A DNA stretch of 64,000 nt from Ignavibacteria bacterium (GCA_025612375.1 JAAXKN010000004.1:124001-188000); one strand, 5' to 3'; shown: positions 8,350 to 18,563, counted from the stretch's first letter. Notes: generated from the letters alone by a model not told the origin. Made by a program: numbers and translations.

Positions 8350-11300
8350 CTAGACTTCTTCCAATACTTCCACTTGAACGTCTTTAGCCGCAGCCTTTTT
8401 CTTTGCAAACCTGTGCTGGAATTTTACCTTCAGGTTTTCCATGACCATGTAAACCGAAGGTACAAGAATAAGCGTCAGCATAAGCGAGCTCGTAAGACCG
8501 CCGATGATTACCCAGGCAAGTCCGTTCTTGCTTTCAGAGGAAGCTCCCGATGAAATTGCAAGAGGGATCATACCGATAACCATTGCAATAGTAGTCATAA
8601 GGATAGGCCTTAATCTTTCCTTTCCTGCTTCTACTAATGCTTCTACTACCGTCCGCCCATCCTCTTTCAGCTTGTTTGTAAAGTCAACGAGCAGAATTGC
8701 GTTCTTGGCCACCAGACCCATAAGCATAATTATACCGATGAGCACAAACATTGAAATATTTTGTCCCGCGAGTGCAAGTGCAAGGAGCGCTCCTATTGTT
8801 GCTACAGGAAGAGAGAAGAGTACAACAAAGGGATAAAGATAAGAATTGTACAGTGCAACCATTACAAAATAAACCAGCAGAATAGCTGCAACAAGAGCAA
8901 AAAGCAGGCTGCTGAAAGCCTCGCTCTGGCGCTGGAGCTGCCCGATATATTCAATGCTGACGTTGTTATTATGTATGTTGGCGGCAACAATTTTCTTTAT
9001 ATCGTCACCTACTGTACCAACAGGGCGGCCGAATACCTGGCTCTGTACTTTAATGGATGACATTCTTCCGTAACGCTCCAGCTTGTTCGGACCAAGCGAC
9101 TGATAGATGTTTGCAAACTGCCTCAACTCAATTATCTCGCCTTTAGAATTTACAAATGTGATTGAACCCAGGTCATCTATCTTTGTCCTGTCAAACTTAT
9201 CCATCATTACATTTATGTCGTAGTCAGTTCCGTTTTCGGAATACTGCAGGTTCGTACTGCCTGCAAATGCAAGCTGAAGAGTTGTTCCCACGTCTGCTAC
9301 TGAGAGTCCCAGCATAGACATCTTGTCGCGGTCGAGTGACACGTGAACCTCAGGCTTGCTTTTCTCAACAGAAAGATTGATGTCGTTAACACCGGGAACG
9401 TTCTTAATGAGACCCATTACCTGGTCTGCTGTCTTATATATTTCATTCATGTCAGAGCCTCTTAAGAGGATCTGTATCGGGGCCTCAGCCGTGCCGAACA
9501 TACCCGCTGCCGCAGCAGTTACTTTCAGGCCCGGTATCTTGGCCAGTATTTCCTGCTTCGTTTTCTCTGCATACTGCTGAACTGAGTAGTTCCTTTCTTT
9601 CTTGTCGATAATGGTTACAGTCAGTTCCGACTTCTGCTGATCATTGCTTCCGCCCATGCCTGAGCTCGAATAGCCGACGTTGGCAAACACTTTTGTGACT
9701 TCAGGCTTGGAGAACAGGAGCTTTTCCACCTTCTCTGTAAGTATATTTGTCTGATGCAGATTGTTCTGCGCTTCACCTTCAAGCTGGATCAAAAACTCAC
9801 CGCGGTCACTCTCGGGCATAAACTCACTTCCGATAAAGCCAAAGCCAAGAAGAAGGAATGACGCAATAAATAAAACAAATACCGTGGCTGATACAACGAG
9901 CTTATGATTAAGTCCCCAGCGCAGTGTTTTCTCGTAAAGAATAACGAGCTTTTTATAGAGATCTTCAAACCCTAAGGCAATCTTTCCCATCAGTGTACCG
10001 CGTGTCAGCCTTTCAATCTTGCTGAACCTTGAGGCAAGAAGGGGAGTAATGGTAAAAGATACAAAAAGGCTCATGAGTGTAGAGAATACTACAACCAGTG
10101 AGAACTCCCTTATGATGTTTCCGATCATGCCGGAGATGAGCGCCATAGGAACGAATACCACAACGTCCACCATGGTAATTGCAACTGCTGTAAACCCTAT
10201 TTCATTTCTTCCGTCTAAAGCGGCTTTCTTCTTGTCCTTGCCCATGGCAAGGTGCCTGTAGATATTTTCAAGCACAACTATCGAGTCGTCAACCAGGATA
10301 CCGATAACAAGCGAAAGAGCCATCAGCGTCATGATATTCAGCGAGAAGTTGAAAATATACATGCCTGTAAATACCGATATGATTGAAGTCGGAATTGAAA
10401 CAAGCACAATAAGTGAGTTTCTGAATGAATGCAGGAATAAAAACATTACTATTGCAACAAGCAGAATTGCAAGGCCAAGATCCTCCATAACGGCGTCTGC
10501 AGATGCCAGCGTATAGACCGAATTGTCAGACGCAATATCGAACCTTACGCCGCTTGATTGATACTGCTGCTCTATTACCTTAAGCTCATTTTTTACAAGC
10601 TGGCTTACTTCAACCGAATTGGCATCTGACTGTTTTTGTATCATGATACCGATTGAGTTTTCGCCGTTGATTCTGTTGAGTGCCGTGTATTCGGCAATAC
10701 CGTCAACTATTTCGGCCACGTCTGAAAGCCTTATGTCACTTCCGCCCGGCGTGTGGTAAACAATGACGTTCTTCAGCTGCTCAAGTGAGGCAACTTTGCC
10801 CGAGAGGCGTACAGTGTACTGGCTCTTGCTGCCTTCAATCTTGCCGGTTGCAAACTGCATGTTTGAACTGCTTACTGCGGCATAGAGCTGCGCTATGGAA
10901 ATTTTGTATGCGGCAAGCTTGTCCCTGTTCACATTTATTCTTATTTCGCGCTCATCACCGCCAAGAATAGTTACCATACCAACACCGCTCAGCTTTGCAA
11001 GCTGCGGCTTTATCTGGTCCTTAGTAAGCTGGTAGAGCTTTGTTGCAGGAATTTTACCGTATACGCCAAGTTTAAGTACAGGAATCTCATCTGTTGAAAA
11101 CTTTAGCAGAGATGGAGTTTTTGCGTCTTCAGGCAGCTGGTATAAAACTCCGTTAACTTTCCTCTGCGCATCCTGAAGTGAAAGGTCGACATTTGTATTT
11201 GGAACGAGTTCCAAAACTATGGCCGAATATCCTTCCATCGAAGAGGAACTCATGCTCTTTACGTTTTCGAGCGCTGAAAGGGCATCCTCAAGTTTTTTGG

Positions 11301-11490
11301 TTACTGAGTTCTCAACCTCACCTGCAGATGCTCCAGGATATACTGTAGTTATTGCTACTATAGGTACATCCACCTTTGGTATCAGGTCATAATTAAGCTT
11401 TGAGTAGCAAAGCAGACCAAGCAAAGAAAGAGCAGTAAATACAATAACTACCAGTGTAGATCTTTTTATAGCTAATTCAGTTATAGTCAT
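8350..11490 (-). CDS. RND efflux pump permease (HAE1/AcrB family)
   Basis: A 1046-residue inner-membrane pump with the standard RND layout: TM1 (about 10-30), a large periplasmic loop, TM2-6, a second large loop and TM8-12. The proton-relay aspartates are present in GILVDDSIVVLEN of the fourth span, and the matching Lys in LMGLVAKNAILLVDF of the tenth. Its start MTITELAIKRSTLVVIV is typical of HAE1 members from this lineage. It works with a periplasmic adaptor and an outer-membrane channel to expel hydrophobic compounds. It follows the adaptor gene by 8 bases in a TetR-headed operon. No TolC-like channel is encoded nearby. Confidence 0.96.
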   Translation of the reverse strand: MTITELAIKRSTLVVIVFTALSLLGLLCYSKLNYDLIPKVDVPIVAITTVYPGASAGEVENSVTKKLEDALSALENVKSMSSSSMEGYSAIVLELVPNTNVDLSLQDAQRKVNGVLYQLPEDAKTPSLLKFSTDEIPVLKLGVYGKIPATKLYQLTKDQIKPQLAKLSGVGMVTILGGDEREIRINVNRDKLAAYKISIAQLYAAVSSSNMQFATGKIEGSKSQYTVRLSGKVASLEQLKNVIVYHTPGGSDIRLSDVAEIVDGIAEYTALNRINGENSIGIMIQKQSDANSVEVSQLVKNELKVIEQQYQSSGVRFDIASDNSVYTLASADAVMEDLGLAILLVAIVMFLFLHSFRNSLIVLVSIPTSIISVFTGMYIFNFSLNIMTLMALSLVIGILVDDSIVVLENIYRHLAMGKDKKKAALDGRNEIGFTAVAITMVDVVVFVPMALISGMIGNIIREFSLVVVFSTLMSLFVSFTITPLLASRFSKIERLTRGTLMGKIALGFEDLYKKLVILYEKTLRWGLNHKLVVSATVFVLFIASFLLLGFGFIGSEFMPESDRGEFLIQLEGEAQNNLHQTNILTEKVEKLLFSKPEVTKVFANVGYSSSGMGGSNDQQKSELTVTIIDKKERNYSVQQYAEKTKQEILAKIPGLKVTAAAAGMFGTAEAPIQILLRGSDMNEIYKTADQVMGLIKNVPGVNDINLSVEKSKPEVHVSLDRDKMSMLGLSVADVGTTLQLAFAGSTNLQYSENGTDYDINVMMDKFDRTKIDDLGSITFVNSKGEIIELRQFANIYQSLGPNKLERYGRMSSIKVQSQVFGRPVGTVGDDIKKIVAANIHNNNVSIEYIGQLQRQSEAFSSLLFALVAAILLVYFVMVALYNSYLYPFVVLFSLPVATIGALLALALAGQNISMFVLIGIIMLMGLVAKNAILLVDFTNKLKEDGRTVVEALVEAGKERLRPILMTTIAMVIGMIPLAISSGASSESKNGLAWVIIGGLTSSLMLTLILVPSVYMVMENLKVKFQHRFAKKKAAAKDVQVEVLEEV

Positions 11491-11498
11491 GTCTGTCT

Positions 11499-12557
11499 TT
11501 AATTATTATTATTAAGAATTTTAATTGATTTGTTGTCTGCCAGGTTTACCTGGCCGCTTACGATAACTTTGTCGCCTTCGTTAAGTCCTGAAACAACTTC
11601 CAGTGATTCATTGCTCTGGCGTCCGATTGTAATACTCTTTAAGAGGGCTTTGCCGTTGGATGCAACAAATACCTTTGCATCCTTGATGCTCCCCTGAAGG
11701 GCTTCACGCGGTATAAAGAGCCCCGTTCCTGACTGGGCAACGGAAATCTCAATGTTGACAAATGTACCGGCCTTTAAGGGATTCTTCTGGCTGTTTGCCA
11801 CTTCAATTTCAACAGGGAAGTTGTGTGCATTGTCTCCCTGAGGGCTTACAAAACTAATCTTGCCCGTGAAAGTTGCGCCCGGATAAATGTCTGTTGTTAT
11901 TTTAACATTGTCGCCTGTATGCAGGTAGTAAACATTTGTTTCAGATACGTTTACTTTTACTTTAAGTTTTGAAATATCCATTATGGTTGCAATTGGGGTT
12001 CCCAAATTAACAAACGCCCCTTCTTCAACCATTTTCTTTGTAATTATTCCGCTAATAGGGGCGGATATCTGTGTATAGGCCAGCTGCTTTTCAGCCTGTT
12101 CCATCTGGTTTTTGGCAGCTTCATAGCCGATTCGTGCGTTGTCGTAGACCTGTTCCGAGGAAACCCCTTTATTGTAAAGATTTTCTGTACGTGTGAGATC
12201 CTTCTTCAATCTCTCAGCTTCAATCTTTGCAGTTCCATATGCGAGTCTCTTTATTTTGTCGTCGATTATTGCAATTACAGTTCCCTTGTTGAAGTGCTGC
12301 CCCAGCTCGAACTTTCGTGCTATGATCTTGCCCGATGTCTCTGCGGCAATGTCAACTTCTTTATATGGATAAAGTGTGCCAGTAAGGTTCAAAGTAAAAG
12401 AAGAAGATTTTCTTTCCACGCTGGCTGTAGTTACGGAAACCTGCTCGGTGGTAAGGTTCTGCTTTTGTGATACTATTTTTTCTCTGTTTGCTTTTAATCT
12501 TGCAGCGGCAAGAATTACTATCAGAAGGACTATTATAATAGATATTGTTTTTTTCAT
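11499..12557 (-). CDS. RND efflux periplasmic adaptor (membrane fusion protein)
   Basis: A 352-residue adaptor with an N-terminal membrane anchor (about 5-22). It lacks a lipobox, so it is held by the helix. The biotinyl-lipoyl-like half motif (GTLYPYKEVDIAAETSGKI) is followed by an alpha-hairpin of about 45 residues, the second lipoyl half (ISAPISGIITKKMVEEGAFV), and beta-barrel and membrane-proximal domains. The short hairpin suggests direct docking to a TolC-type channel supplied from elsewhere. It lies between the tetR regulator and the permease on the same strand. Confidence 0.94.
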   Translation of the reverse strand: MKKTISIIIVLLIVILAAARLKANREKIVSQKQNLTTEQVSVTTASVERKSSSFTLNLTGTLYPYKEVDIAAETSGKIIARKFELGQHFNKGTVIAIIDDKIKRLAYGTAKIEAERLKKDLTRTENLYNKGVSSEQVYDNARIGYEAAKNQMEQAEKQLAYTQISAPISGIITKKMVEEGAFVNLGTPIATIMDISKLKVKVNVSETNVYYLHTGDNVKITTDIYPGATFTGKISFVSPQGDNAHNFPVEIEVANSQKNPLKAGTFVNIEISVAQSGTGLFIPREALQGSIKDAKVFVASNGKALLKSITIGRQSNESLEVVSGLNEGDKVIVSGQVNLADNKSIKILNNNN

Positions 12558-12617
12558 GTTTTGTCACTTAAGATTATTGATTAAATTGGTACAGTTCCTG
12601 TTTTTTTTGTGAAATAA

Positions 12618-13193
12618 CTAAATGCTGTTAATATATCTTTCTACCATTCTTACATAAAGGCCGTGAAAGTCTTTCATATGCGGGTGGTCCTTATCTGACC
12701 TCAGATTAAAGGATATGGCCCCGTGGCACAGGCACAAGAATGCGAAAATAAGCTCCCAGACCGTTTTTTCGTCTTTCCCGGAGATCTTTGTCATCGTGCT
12801 TTTCATCAGCTCCATTATTGATCTCATGGTTTCGTTTGGCGCAGTGCGTTCAAGGTGAAACATCAGCTGAAAGAGTTCTTTATGTTCAAGGGCAAAATCC
12901 AGGAAAATCAGTGAGATTTTTGTCATCAGGCGCTTGGGGTCCGATTCTGTCTGACTGGCTTCGGTAAACTGCTTCCTGATTATTTCAAAGCCCGAATATA
13001 CCAGGCCTTTTAAGAGATCTTCCTTGTTATCAAAGTACTCGTAGACAATCGGGGGGGTATATTCCACTTTATCGGCAATCCTGCGTATGGTTACTGCCTG
13101 CCATCCCTCTTTTGCGGCAATTTCTCTTGCGGCATCAAGGATCTTTGAGCGGGTTTCTTCCTTTTCCCTCTGTCTCCTTTCGATATGGCTCAT
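12618..13193 (-). CDS. TetR/AcrR family transcriptional regulator
   Basis: A 191-residue regulator. The N-terminal helix-turn-helix (about 16-62) contains AVTIRRIADKVEYTPPIVYEYFDNKEDLL, split here by the recognition helix around residues 46-55. The C-terminal region is a TetR_C_33-like all-helical ligand domain. Being first in the operon with the adaptor and RND pump, it most likely represses its own operon and is relieved by a pump substrate. A 15-bp palindrome 19 bases before its start codon is the best operator candidate. Confidence 0.92.
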   Translation of the reverse strand: MSHIERRQREKEETRSKILDAAREIAAKEGWQAVTIRRIADKVEYTPPIVYEYFDNKEDLLKGLVYSGFEIIRKQFTEASQTESDPKRLMTKISLIFLDFALEHKELFQLMFHLERTAPNETMRSIMELMKSTMTKISGKDEKTVWELIFAFLCLCHGAISFNLRSDKDHPHMKDFHGLYVRMVERYINSI

Positions 13194-13211
13194 TTTAACT
13201 CTGTAATAATT

Positions 13212-13226
13212 TCTAACATTGTTAGA
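13212..13226. promoter_or_regulatory. Candidate TetR operator
   Basis: TCTAACA-T-TGTTAGA is a perfect 15-bp palindrome (7-bp arms, 1-base centre). It ends at 13212 on the gene side, 19 bases before the tetR start codon. Size and position match autoregulatory TetR operators; assignment to this regulator is inference. Confidence 0.7.
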
Positions 13227-13323
13227 TACAAACTTACTAAAAAGTTGCCACGCCAGTCAACACTCTGGAGCAAAAAAGGGAAAATTAATCTTCAGGAGGT
13301 GTGAAAGGCCCGGGGACCTGAAT

Positions 13324-13357
13324 AAAAAAAACCCGGGATAACCTGTCCAGGGTTTTT
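13324..13357 (-). terminator. Terminator after the orphan CHASE4 kinase gene
   Basis: An ACCC-x-GG / CC-x-GGGT stem flanked by A- and T-runs, giving a T-run of eight on the minus strand. It sits 32 bases past the kinase stop. Confidence 0.75.
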
Positions 13358-13388
13358 AAGTTTATAAAAAAAGTTCACTAAAATCTTT

Positions 13389-15305
13389 TTACGCAACGGA
13401 CGATTCAGGCTCTTTTTCAACACTTTCTTCTTCATTAAAGACTACCGTAAAGGTGCTTCCAACGCCTTTTGTGCTTTTAACCAGAATTTCAGCGTTGTTG
13501 AACTCGCAGTATTTTTTTACCAGTGCCAGGCCAAGGCCATTTCCCTCAAATTTCCGCCTGTAGCCCTGTTCTTCCTGAGAAAATGGCATAAATAGCTTTT
13601 TCTGATAATCCTCAGACATTCCGATACCAGTATCACTTACATCTATGCAGATTTTTTCTGTCTCAGGCCTGTAAACACTGAGACTTATCTCGCCCGAATT
13701 TGTATACTTGATGGCATTGTGTAAAAGATTCACCAGAATCTGATTTATGGTATAAAGGTCACCGTTTATGACCGCGTTTTCAGCTGCATTCCTGATATTA
13801 AGTTTAAGATTCTTAACGTCCGCCATGGAGGAAAATTCATTCTTTATGTTGCGGATGACATCTTTTTCCAGGTCAATTTCCTGATAATTGCATTCGAAAC
13901 GCCCGGTCTGGATTTCCGACATATTGAGTATCATATCAATCGTCCTGATCATTCTTCGGGAACTGCTGTCAATTGCGCTGAAGCTGAACTGCATATCCTC
14001 GCTTAAAGGCTTTTCGACCTCTTCCTTAATCAGGGAAATGTAGTTAAGAATTGTATTGATGGGGGTTCTTATTTCATGCGACATCTGCGCCAGGAATTCA
14101 GTTTTCAGCCTGTCGGATTCCTCCGCCTTTTCTTTTGCAGCTCTTAGCTCCTCTTTAACCTTTTTAATCTTCACTATCTCGTCTTTCAGCCTTTCATTCG
14201 CATCAGCCAGTTCAAGCGTTCTGTCTGTTACCATATCCTCCAGGTTATTCTTAATTTTCCTCAGCTCTTCTTCAATTCTGCTCCTTTCAGCTATCTCATC
14301 TATAAGTTCTTCTTTCTGCCTGAAAAACTTTATTATTAAAGAAGAAAGCTTTCCGAATTCATCTTTCTTAGCCTGAAGCCTGGAAATAAAATCAGGATTT
14401 TCCAGCTGCAGGCTCCTCGCTATCTGCCTAAGGGGATTGCTGACTGTAACAAGGAGGAAAACTGATGAAAAGACCATCACCAGCGCTATAAAAATAATAA
14501 TTGATATAAATTGAACGTTTGCCGAAGCCTCAACTTTGCTGATCATTGAAAAGGTCCTTTCAGACCTTATTGTGCCTGCAGGCTTCCTGTCCCATGTATA
14601 GAGTTCAATATGATTCATGATTGTTGAATTGTTACTGGTTTCGTAAAGCGGAGTGCCGGGCAGAAGGCTTGTCTTTGAAGAAGTCAGCAGGTCTAATTTA
14701 TTCAGGTAAGACTTCGAGAGTAATCTTCCGGTAAAAAAATAACCCGACGGAGGGAGCTGCCTTAACGTATCTCTTGAAGGCTGAACCGGTGAGCCGAAGA
14801 CTTCCATCAGTCCATTCGAAACCGGCAGAAAGAAATGACTGAATTTTTCCCTGGATATTAGTTCTGTAAATTTGGGATTCTTAACAGGAGGTCCGGCCTC
14901 GGAGGCGGGCATATTCCGTCTTTTCGAATATACCAGGGATAACTCACGGGAATATATCCAGATATAATTTGCATCAAAAGTGCTAAGCCCGGGATCAATA
15001 TTTTCCTCGGCCCAATTTTTATCGGGAGTTTTTATAAATTGGACCATTTCATCCCACAGAGAATAATCCCTGGTAATAGCTTCCAGGCTTTTGCCGGTCA
15101 TACTAAAGGATGCATTTAATAATTTTGCCTGCTCCTTTTTCTGATCGTTCAAAAGATCTTTTATCTTATCGTTTTCGGAAAGTCTGAACAGAACGATACC
15201 CGTTGAAAATATCACTCCTATGCCCAGCATTAACAGGAACATCTTAATCTGAATGCTTGCTTTCAAATTTCCCCCAAAAAGAATTTGAGTAAATACAGAT
15301 TTCAC
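13389..15305 (-). CDS. Orphan CHASE4-HAMP sensor histidine kinase
   Basis: A 638-residue membrane kinase. TM1 (about 20-41) and TM2 (about 260-284) bracket an extracytoplasmic CHASE4 domain with its signature DYSLWDEM near residue 62. A HAMP-like segment (about 285-335), a coiled coil (about 340-400), HisKA with H410 in MSHEIRTP, and HATPase_c follow, with the N, G1 (DTGIGM) and G2 (GNGLGLALVKKY) boxes intact. It should autophosphorylate on H410. There is no response regulator next to it; genes on both sides belong to other units. Its sensor half closely resembles that of the kinase at 35017-37770, so the two are paralogues and may share a regulator. Confidence 0.92.
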   Translation of the reverse strand: MKSVFTQILFGGNLKASIQIKMFLLMLGIGVIFSTGIVLFRLSENDKIKDLLNDQKKEQAKLLNASFSMTGKSLEAITRDYSLWDEMVQFIKTPDKNWAEENIDPGLSTFDANYIWIYSRELSLVYSKRRNMPASEAGPPVKNPKFTELISREKFSHFFLPVSNGLMEVFGSPVQPSRDTLRQLPPSGYFFTGRLLSKSYLNKLDLLTSSKTSLLPGTPLYETSNNSTIMNHIELYTWDRKPAGTIRSERTFSMISKVEASANVQFISIIIFIALVMVFSSVFLLVTVSNPLRQIARSLQLENPDFISRLQAKKDEFGKLSSLIIKFFRQKEELIDEIAERSRIEEELRKIKNNLEDMVTDRTLELADANERLKDEIVKIKKVKEELRAAKEKAEESDRLKTEFLAQMSHEIRTPINTILNYISLIKEEVEKPLSEDMQFSFSAIDSSSRRMIRTIDMILNMSEIQTGRFECNYQEIDLEKDVIRNIKNEFSSMADVKNLKLNIRNAAENAVINGDLYTINQILVNLLHNAIKYTNSGEISLSVYRPETEKICIDVSDTGIGMSEDYQKKLFMPFSQEEQGYRRKFEGNGLGLALVKKYCEFNNAEILVKSTKGVGSTFTVVFNEEESVEKEPESSVA

Positions 15306-15461
15306 TGAACTAAGATAGGTAACCGGGATTCAATATTATCAAATAAGAACTTATTTGTCTACCGGGATAAACAGAGCCCTTTAGCCAAAAATTAAAATTT
15401 CCATTCCGTTTAGACATCTGAGACCGGCAAAAAGTTCAGTTTCCAACGGTTTCTTTACATT

Positions 15462-18400
15462 TTATTTCATTATTATCATTTTTTTAGAGGCCGAATTTTG
15501 TCCCTGGCTTAATCTGTAAAGATAAATACCGCTTGGCAATGATAAGGCCTGCGAATTAAAGGACACCGTATAACGTCCGGGTCCTTTTACCTCATTGACC
15601 AGAGTTGTAACCTCTTTTCCTAGTATGTCAAATACCTTTAACTCTACAAAGCCCTCCTGCGGAACTTCATAACTTATTGAAGCCGATGGATTAAAGGGAT
15701 TCGGGAAATTCTGCATGAGCATAAAGCCGGCCGGCAGAGTTTCCTTACTGGCTAAGGGGCTTATATCTCTTTTGCCGATCACGAACCAGGTGGGGTAAGT
15801 TGCATCTATAACATAGGGCTTGCCCGGGCCATCGGGCTCAAGAAAATTGCTCTTTAAGGCTATCTGATCGACTGTCTGATGTGTAATGCCTGAAATGGTT
15901 CCGGTATTATGAAATGCAATTGTCCTGTCATTAGCTGAGTAAGTAGGGTACCCTATAACCGGTAGAGGCCCGGCTACAGTTGCAACATTCCCGGTATTAA
16001 AGTCGGCTGCCCGCACATAGTCCTGCTTTTTGTTTTCATCGATGTAGTCGAATGTAAAACGTGTTGTGGAGGTCTTGGAGAAGGACGGGTTTGCAACGCT
16101 TATGCCTTCGCTCTGCGGAGGAAAGACTGCCTCCATGTATCCTGTTTCTATGTTCAGTAAGTTGATGTTCCAGAAACTGAGTGTGCCGCCGGTAGACTGT
16201 TTCAGTTCATTATATGCATCAAAGAGGAGGAATTTTCCCGAAGGCTCAAATGAAAGCTCATCTGCATAAAGCGCTGTCTTTGCATCGGCAGCATCATATG
16301 ACTTTGTAGCGATCTTAAAGGCTTTGTAAGTCTGATTGATCAGATCAATGTAATAAATTGTCGTATCCTGGTACATTGATGTCAGGGCAAGTGAGGTCAA
16401 TCCCGGACCGATTGCCACGCTGCCCCAGACTCCGCTGGAATCAAGAATAGTCTCCTGCGTATTATCTGGGTTTGCAAGAAGCGCCCTTAAATTATTATTC
16501 TGATCGACAAAAACAACAAGCCCTGTTGCATCCGAGACTGCCGGACGGTTGCTAACGGGCGTTTGTGATAAAGCAAAAAAGTCGGAATTTGAAGTTATCG
16601 TAGTTTTTGCCATGTAGATTGAATTCGGGTCTGAAGGTTCGGTATTCGTCATGAGTATCCACTCCGCCCCTTCCAGTGTGCTTGGAGGCGGGGGAGGTGT
16701 TCCGCCGTCTTCTTTAACTCCAACAGCTTCCCAGGCATTTTTTACCTGCTGAAGCTGAGGACTGTTTTCACCAAAAAGATCAGCGGCGGCTCTTTCTGTT
16801 GCAATGCGTGCATCAGTAAACTGCGAGGATTTGGTCAGATAAAGTGTCAGCGCCCTGTACCATATCATTCCGGCCTCAGATCTGCCGAGGCTCCGGGCCA
16901 CCTTGCAGAAAGCATAGTTCGGGATGCCGCTGTTTGTATGAACCCCTCCGTTATCTCCATCTGTCTGAACGAACTCACTCATATTTTCAGGCTGCCAGGC
17001 GTGTTCACCCTCTGAAGCCCCGTTGTGCGGATTTGACATATCCCTTAAACATCCGGCTGGAAATTCCTGAAAGTCTTTTACTATCGTTTCTCCCATCTGC
17101 CAGTTTAAGGTATCTACCAGCGCGCCGAAAACATCGGAGAAAGACTCATTCAGGGCTCCCGACTGATATTGATATTCCAGTCCTGCTGAATACTGTGTAA
17201 TGCCGTGAGTCATTTCGTGAGCCGCTACATCGAGTGCTCCGGCAAGAGGCTTGAAAGAGCTTCCGCCGTCGCCATAACACATAATCATGCCCGACCAGAA
17301 GGCATTGTCCATTGACTCGCCATTACTCGTTACGTGCACTGTAGAATATATGGTCATCCCGTTATCATCAATTGAATTCCTTTTGCAGAAATTGAGGAAA
17401 TACTTGTAAGTTAATATTGCATTATAATGAGCAGAAACAGCGGCCGGATCATTCCATTCATTCCCCTCTGAGGTTACAAAATATAAAGGCGACGTGCCGT
17501 CAAAATCATTATTTCTTAAGTCCAGGGAAACAATTGCGCCAATCATTCCGTCTGGAATTACTGACATTGCGTCGTTATACATCGGCTCGGATGCATCTGC
17601 AAGGAAGTAACCAGTCCCGAATTGATAAACCGGGAAAGTCCTTTGTACTCCGTCCAGGTCTTTTCCGCTCCCGGTTTTAGGCCCGTCATAACTAATATTG
17701 TTGTATGAATGAAGTATATCTCCTGAACCGGCATCAATGAAGTAATACCAGTCCTGTGACAGGTCTGCCCTTATCTCAACAAACCATGCAAGGTGGGGTA
17801 TGTGGTTCCTGTCGTGCCAAATAATTTTCTTCGTAACAGGCCCGTTATATTTTATTATCTTTGCCAGTGCGGGAGGAAATTCTGTTATTGCAGTCTTTCC
17901 CCTGAGGTCCGACATTGCTTCTTCAAGGGCACGGGAAGAGCTGACACTTCCTTTTACATCCGCAATCATCTCTGGCGTCGGCTCATATATGCCGTTCATG
18001 GAAATTATTCTGCCGGCGTTGTCAAGATGAACAATAATTTCCCTGGCCCATACCTCAAGGCCCCTATAAGTCTGAATATATTTCAGATGGGACATGCTAA
18101 ACTGGTCCGTCTTTTGGCTTGTAAGACGGAATTCATTTGCGGGATCTTTAATCTTCAGAAGCGTTTTATTTTCCATCAGGAAATTAGCGGTACTTTCTGA
18201 CAAATTTCCTTTTGGAACAGTTCTATTCATCCTGCTGTTTGAACTGCTGTTAAATTCAATGTAGCGTGGTGTACCCGATTCCTTGTTCCAGAAAATTTTT
18301 CGGGGATTATCCGATGCCCCGGGCCCGGGAAGAGGAAGATTCATGTTCATTTGCCCTGGAGCAAAAGAATAGGTCTTAATACCTGCACTTAATCCGTTTC

Positions 18401-18563
18401 TCTGCAGGAAAGAATTAAGATTTCTTCCTATGCTCATCAGGGAAACGGAACCCGGATGAGAATAATTTTTTTTGTGAGTCCTTTTACCTTCTAAATTATG
18501 CCCTGAAATATCAGTTAAAAGTAAAAATAAAAGAAATAACAAAAAGCCAAGCTTCTTTTCCAT
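15462..18563 (-). CDS. Secreted M4 (thermolysin-like) metalloprotease with T9SS sorting domain
   Basis: A 1033-residue secreted protease. It has a signal peptide (1-21), an FTP/PepSY-type propeptide (about 100-280) and an M4 catalytic domain (about 300-625). The zinc site is complete: HEMTH at 449-453 plus E473 in the NESFSDVFGAL helix, and a downstream HTNSGIPN segment carries the catalytic His region. A linker rich in proline (around 628-634) leads to a beta-propeller-like domain (about 640-935). A T9SS type A sorting domain follows (about 950-1033), starting at QNFPNPFNP and ending in KKMIIMK. It is predicted to be exported through T9SS to the surface or medium to degrade protein. Confidence 0.95.
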   Translation of the reverse strand: MEKKLGFLLFLLFLLLTDISGHNLEGKRTHKKNYSHPGSVSLMSIGRNLNSFLQRNGLSAGIKTYSFAPGQMNMNLPLPGPGASDNPRKIFWNKESGTPRYIEFNSSSNSRMNRTVPKGNLSESTANFLMENKTLLKIKDPANEFRLTSQKTDQFSMSHLKYIQTYRGLEVWAREIIVHLDNAGRIISMNGIYEPTPEMIADVKGSVSSSRALEEAMSDLRGKTAITEFPPALAKIIKYNGPVTKKIIWHDRNHIPHLAWFVEIRADLSQDWYYFIDAGSGDILHSYNNISYDGPKTGSGKDLDGVQRTFPVYQFGTGYFLADASEPMYNDAMSVIPDGMIGAIVSLDLRNNDFDGTSPLYFVTSEGNEWNDPAAVSAHYNAILTYKYFLNFCKRNSIDDNGMTIYSTVHVTSNGESMDNAFWSGMIMCYGDGGSSFKPLAGALDVAAHEMTHGITQYSAGLEYQYQSGALNESFSDVFGALVDTLNWQMGETIVKDFQEFPAGCLRDMSNPHNGASEGEHAWQPENMSEFVQTDGDNGGVHTNSGIPNYAFCKVARSLGRSEAGMIWYRALTLYLTKSSQFTDARIATERAAADLFGENSPQLQQVKNAWEAVGVKEDGGTPPPPPSTLEGAEWILMTNTEPSDPNSIYMAKTTITSNSDFFALSQTPVSNRPAVSDATGLVVFVDQNNNLRALLANPDNTQETILDSSGVWGSVAIGPGLTSLALTSMYQDTTIYYIDLINQTYKAFKIATKSYDAADAKTALYADELSFEPSGKFLLFDAYNELKQSTGGTLSFWNINLLNIETGYMEAVFPPQSEGISVANPSFSKTSTTRFTFDYIDENKKQDYVRAADFNTGNVATVAGPLPVIGYPTYSANDRTIAFHNTGTISGITHQTVDQIALKSNFLEPDGPGKPYVIDATYPTWFVIGKRDISPLASKETLPAGFMLMQNFPNPFNPSASISYEVPQEGFVELKVFDILGKEVTTLVNEVKGPGRYTVSFNSQALSLPSGIYLYRLSQGQNSASKKMIIMK

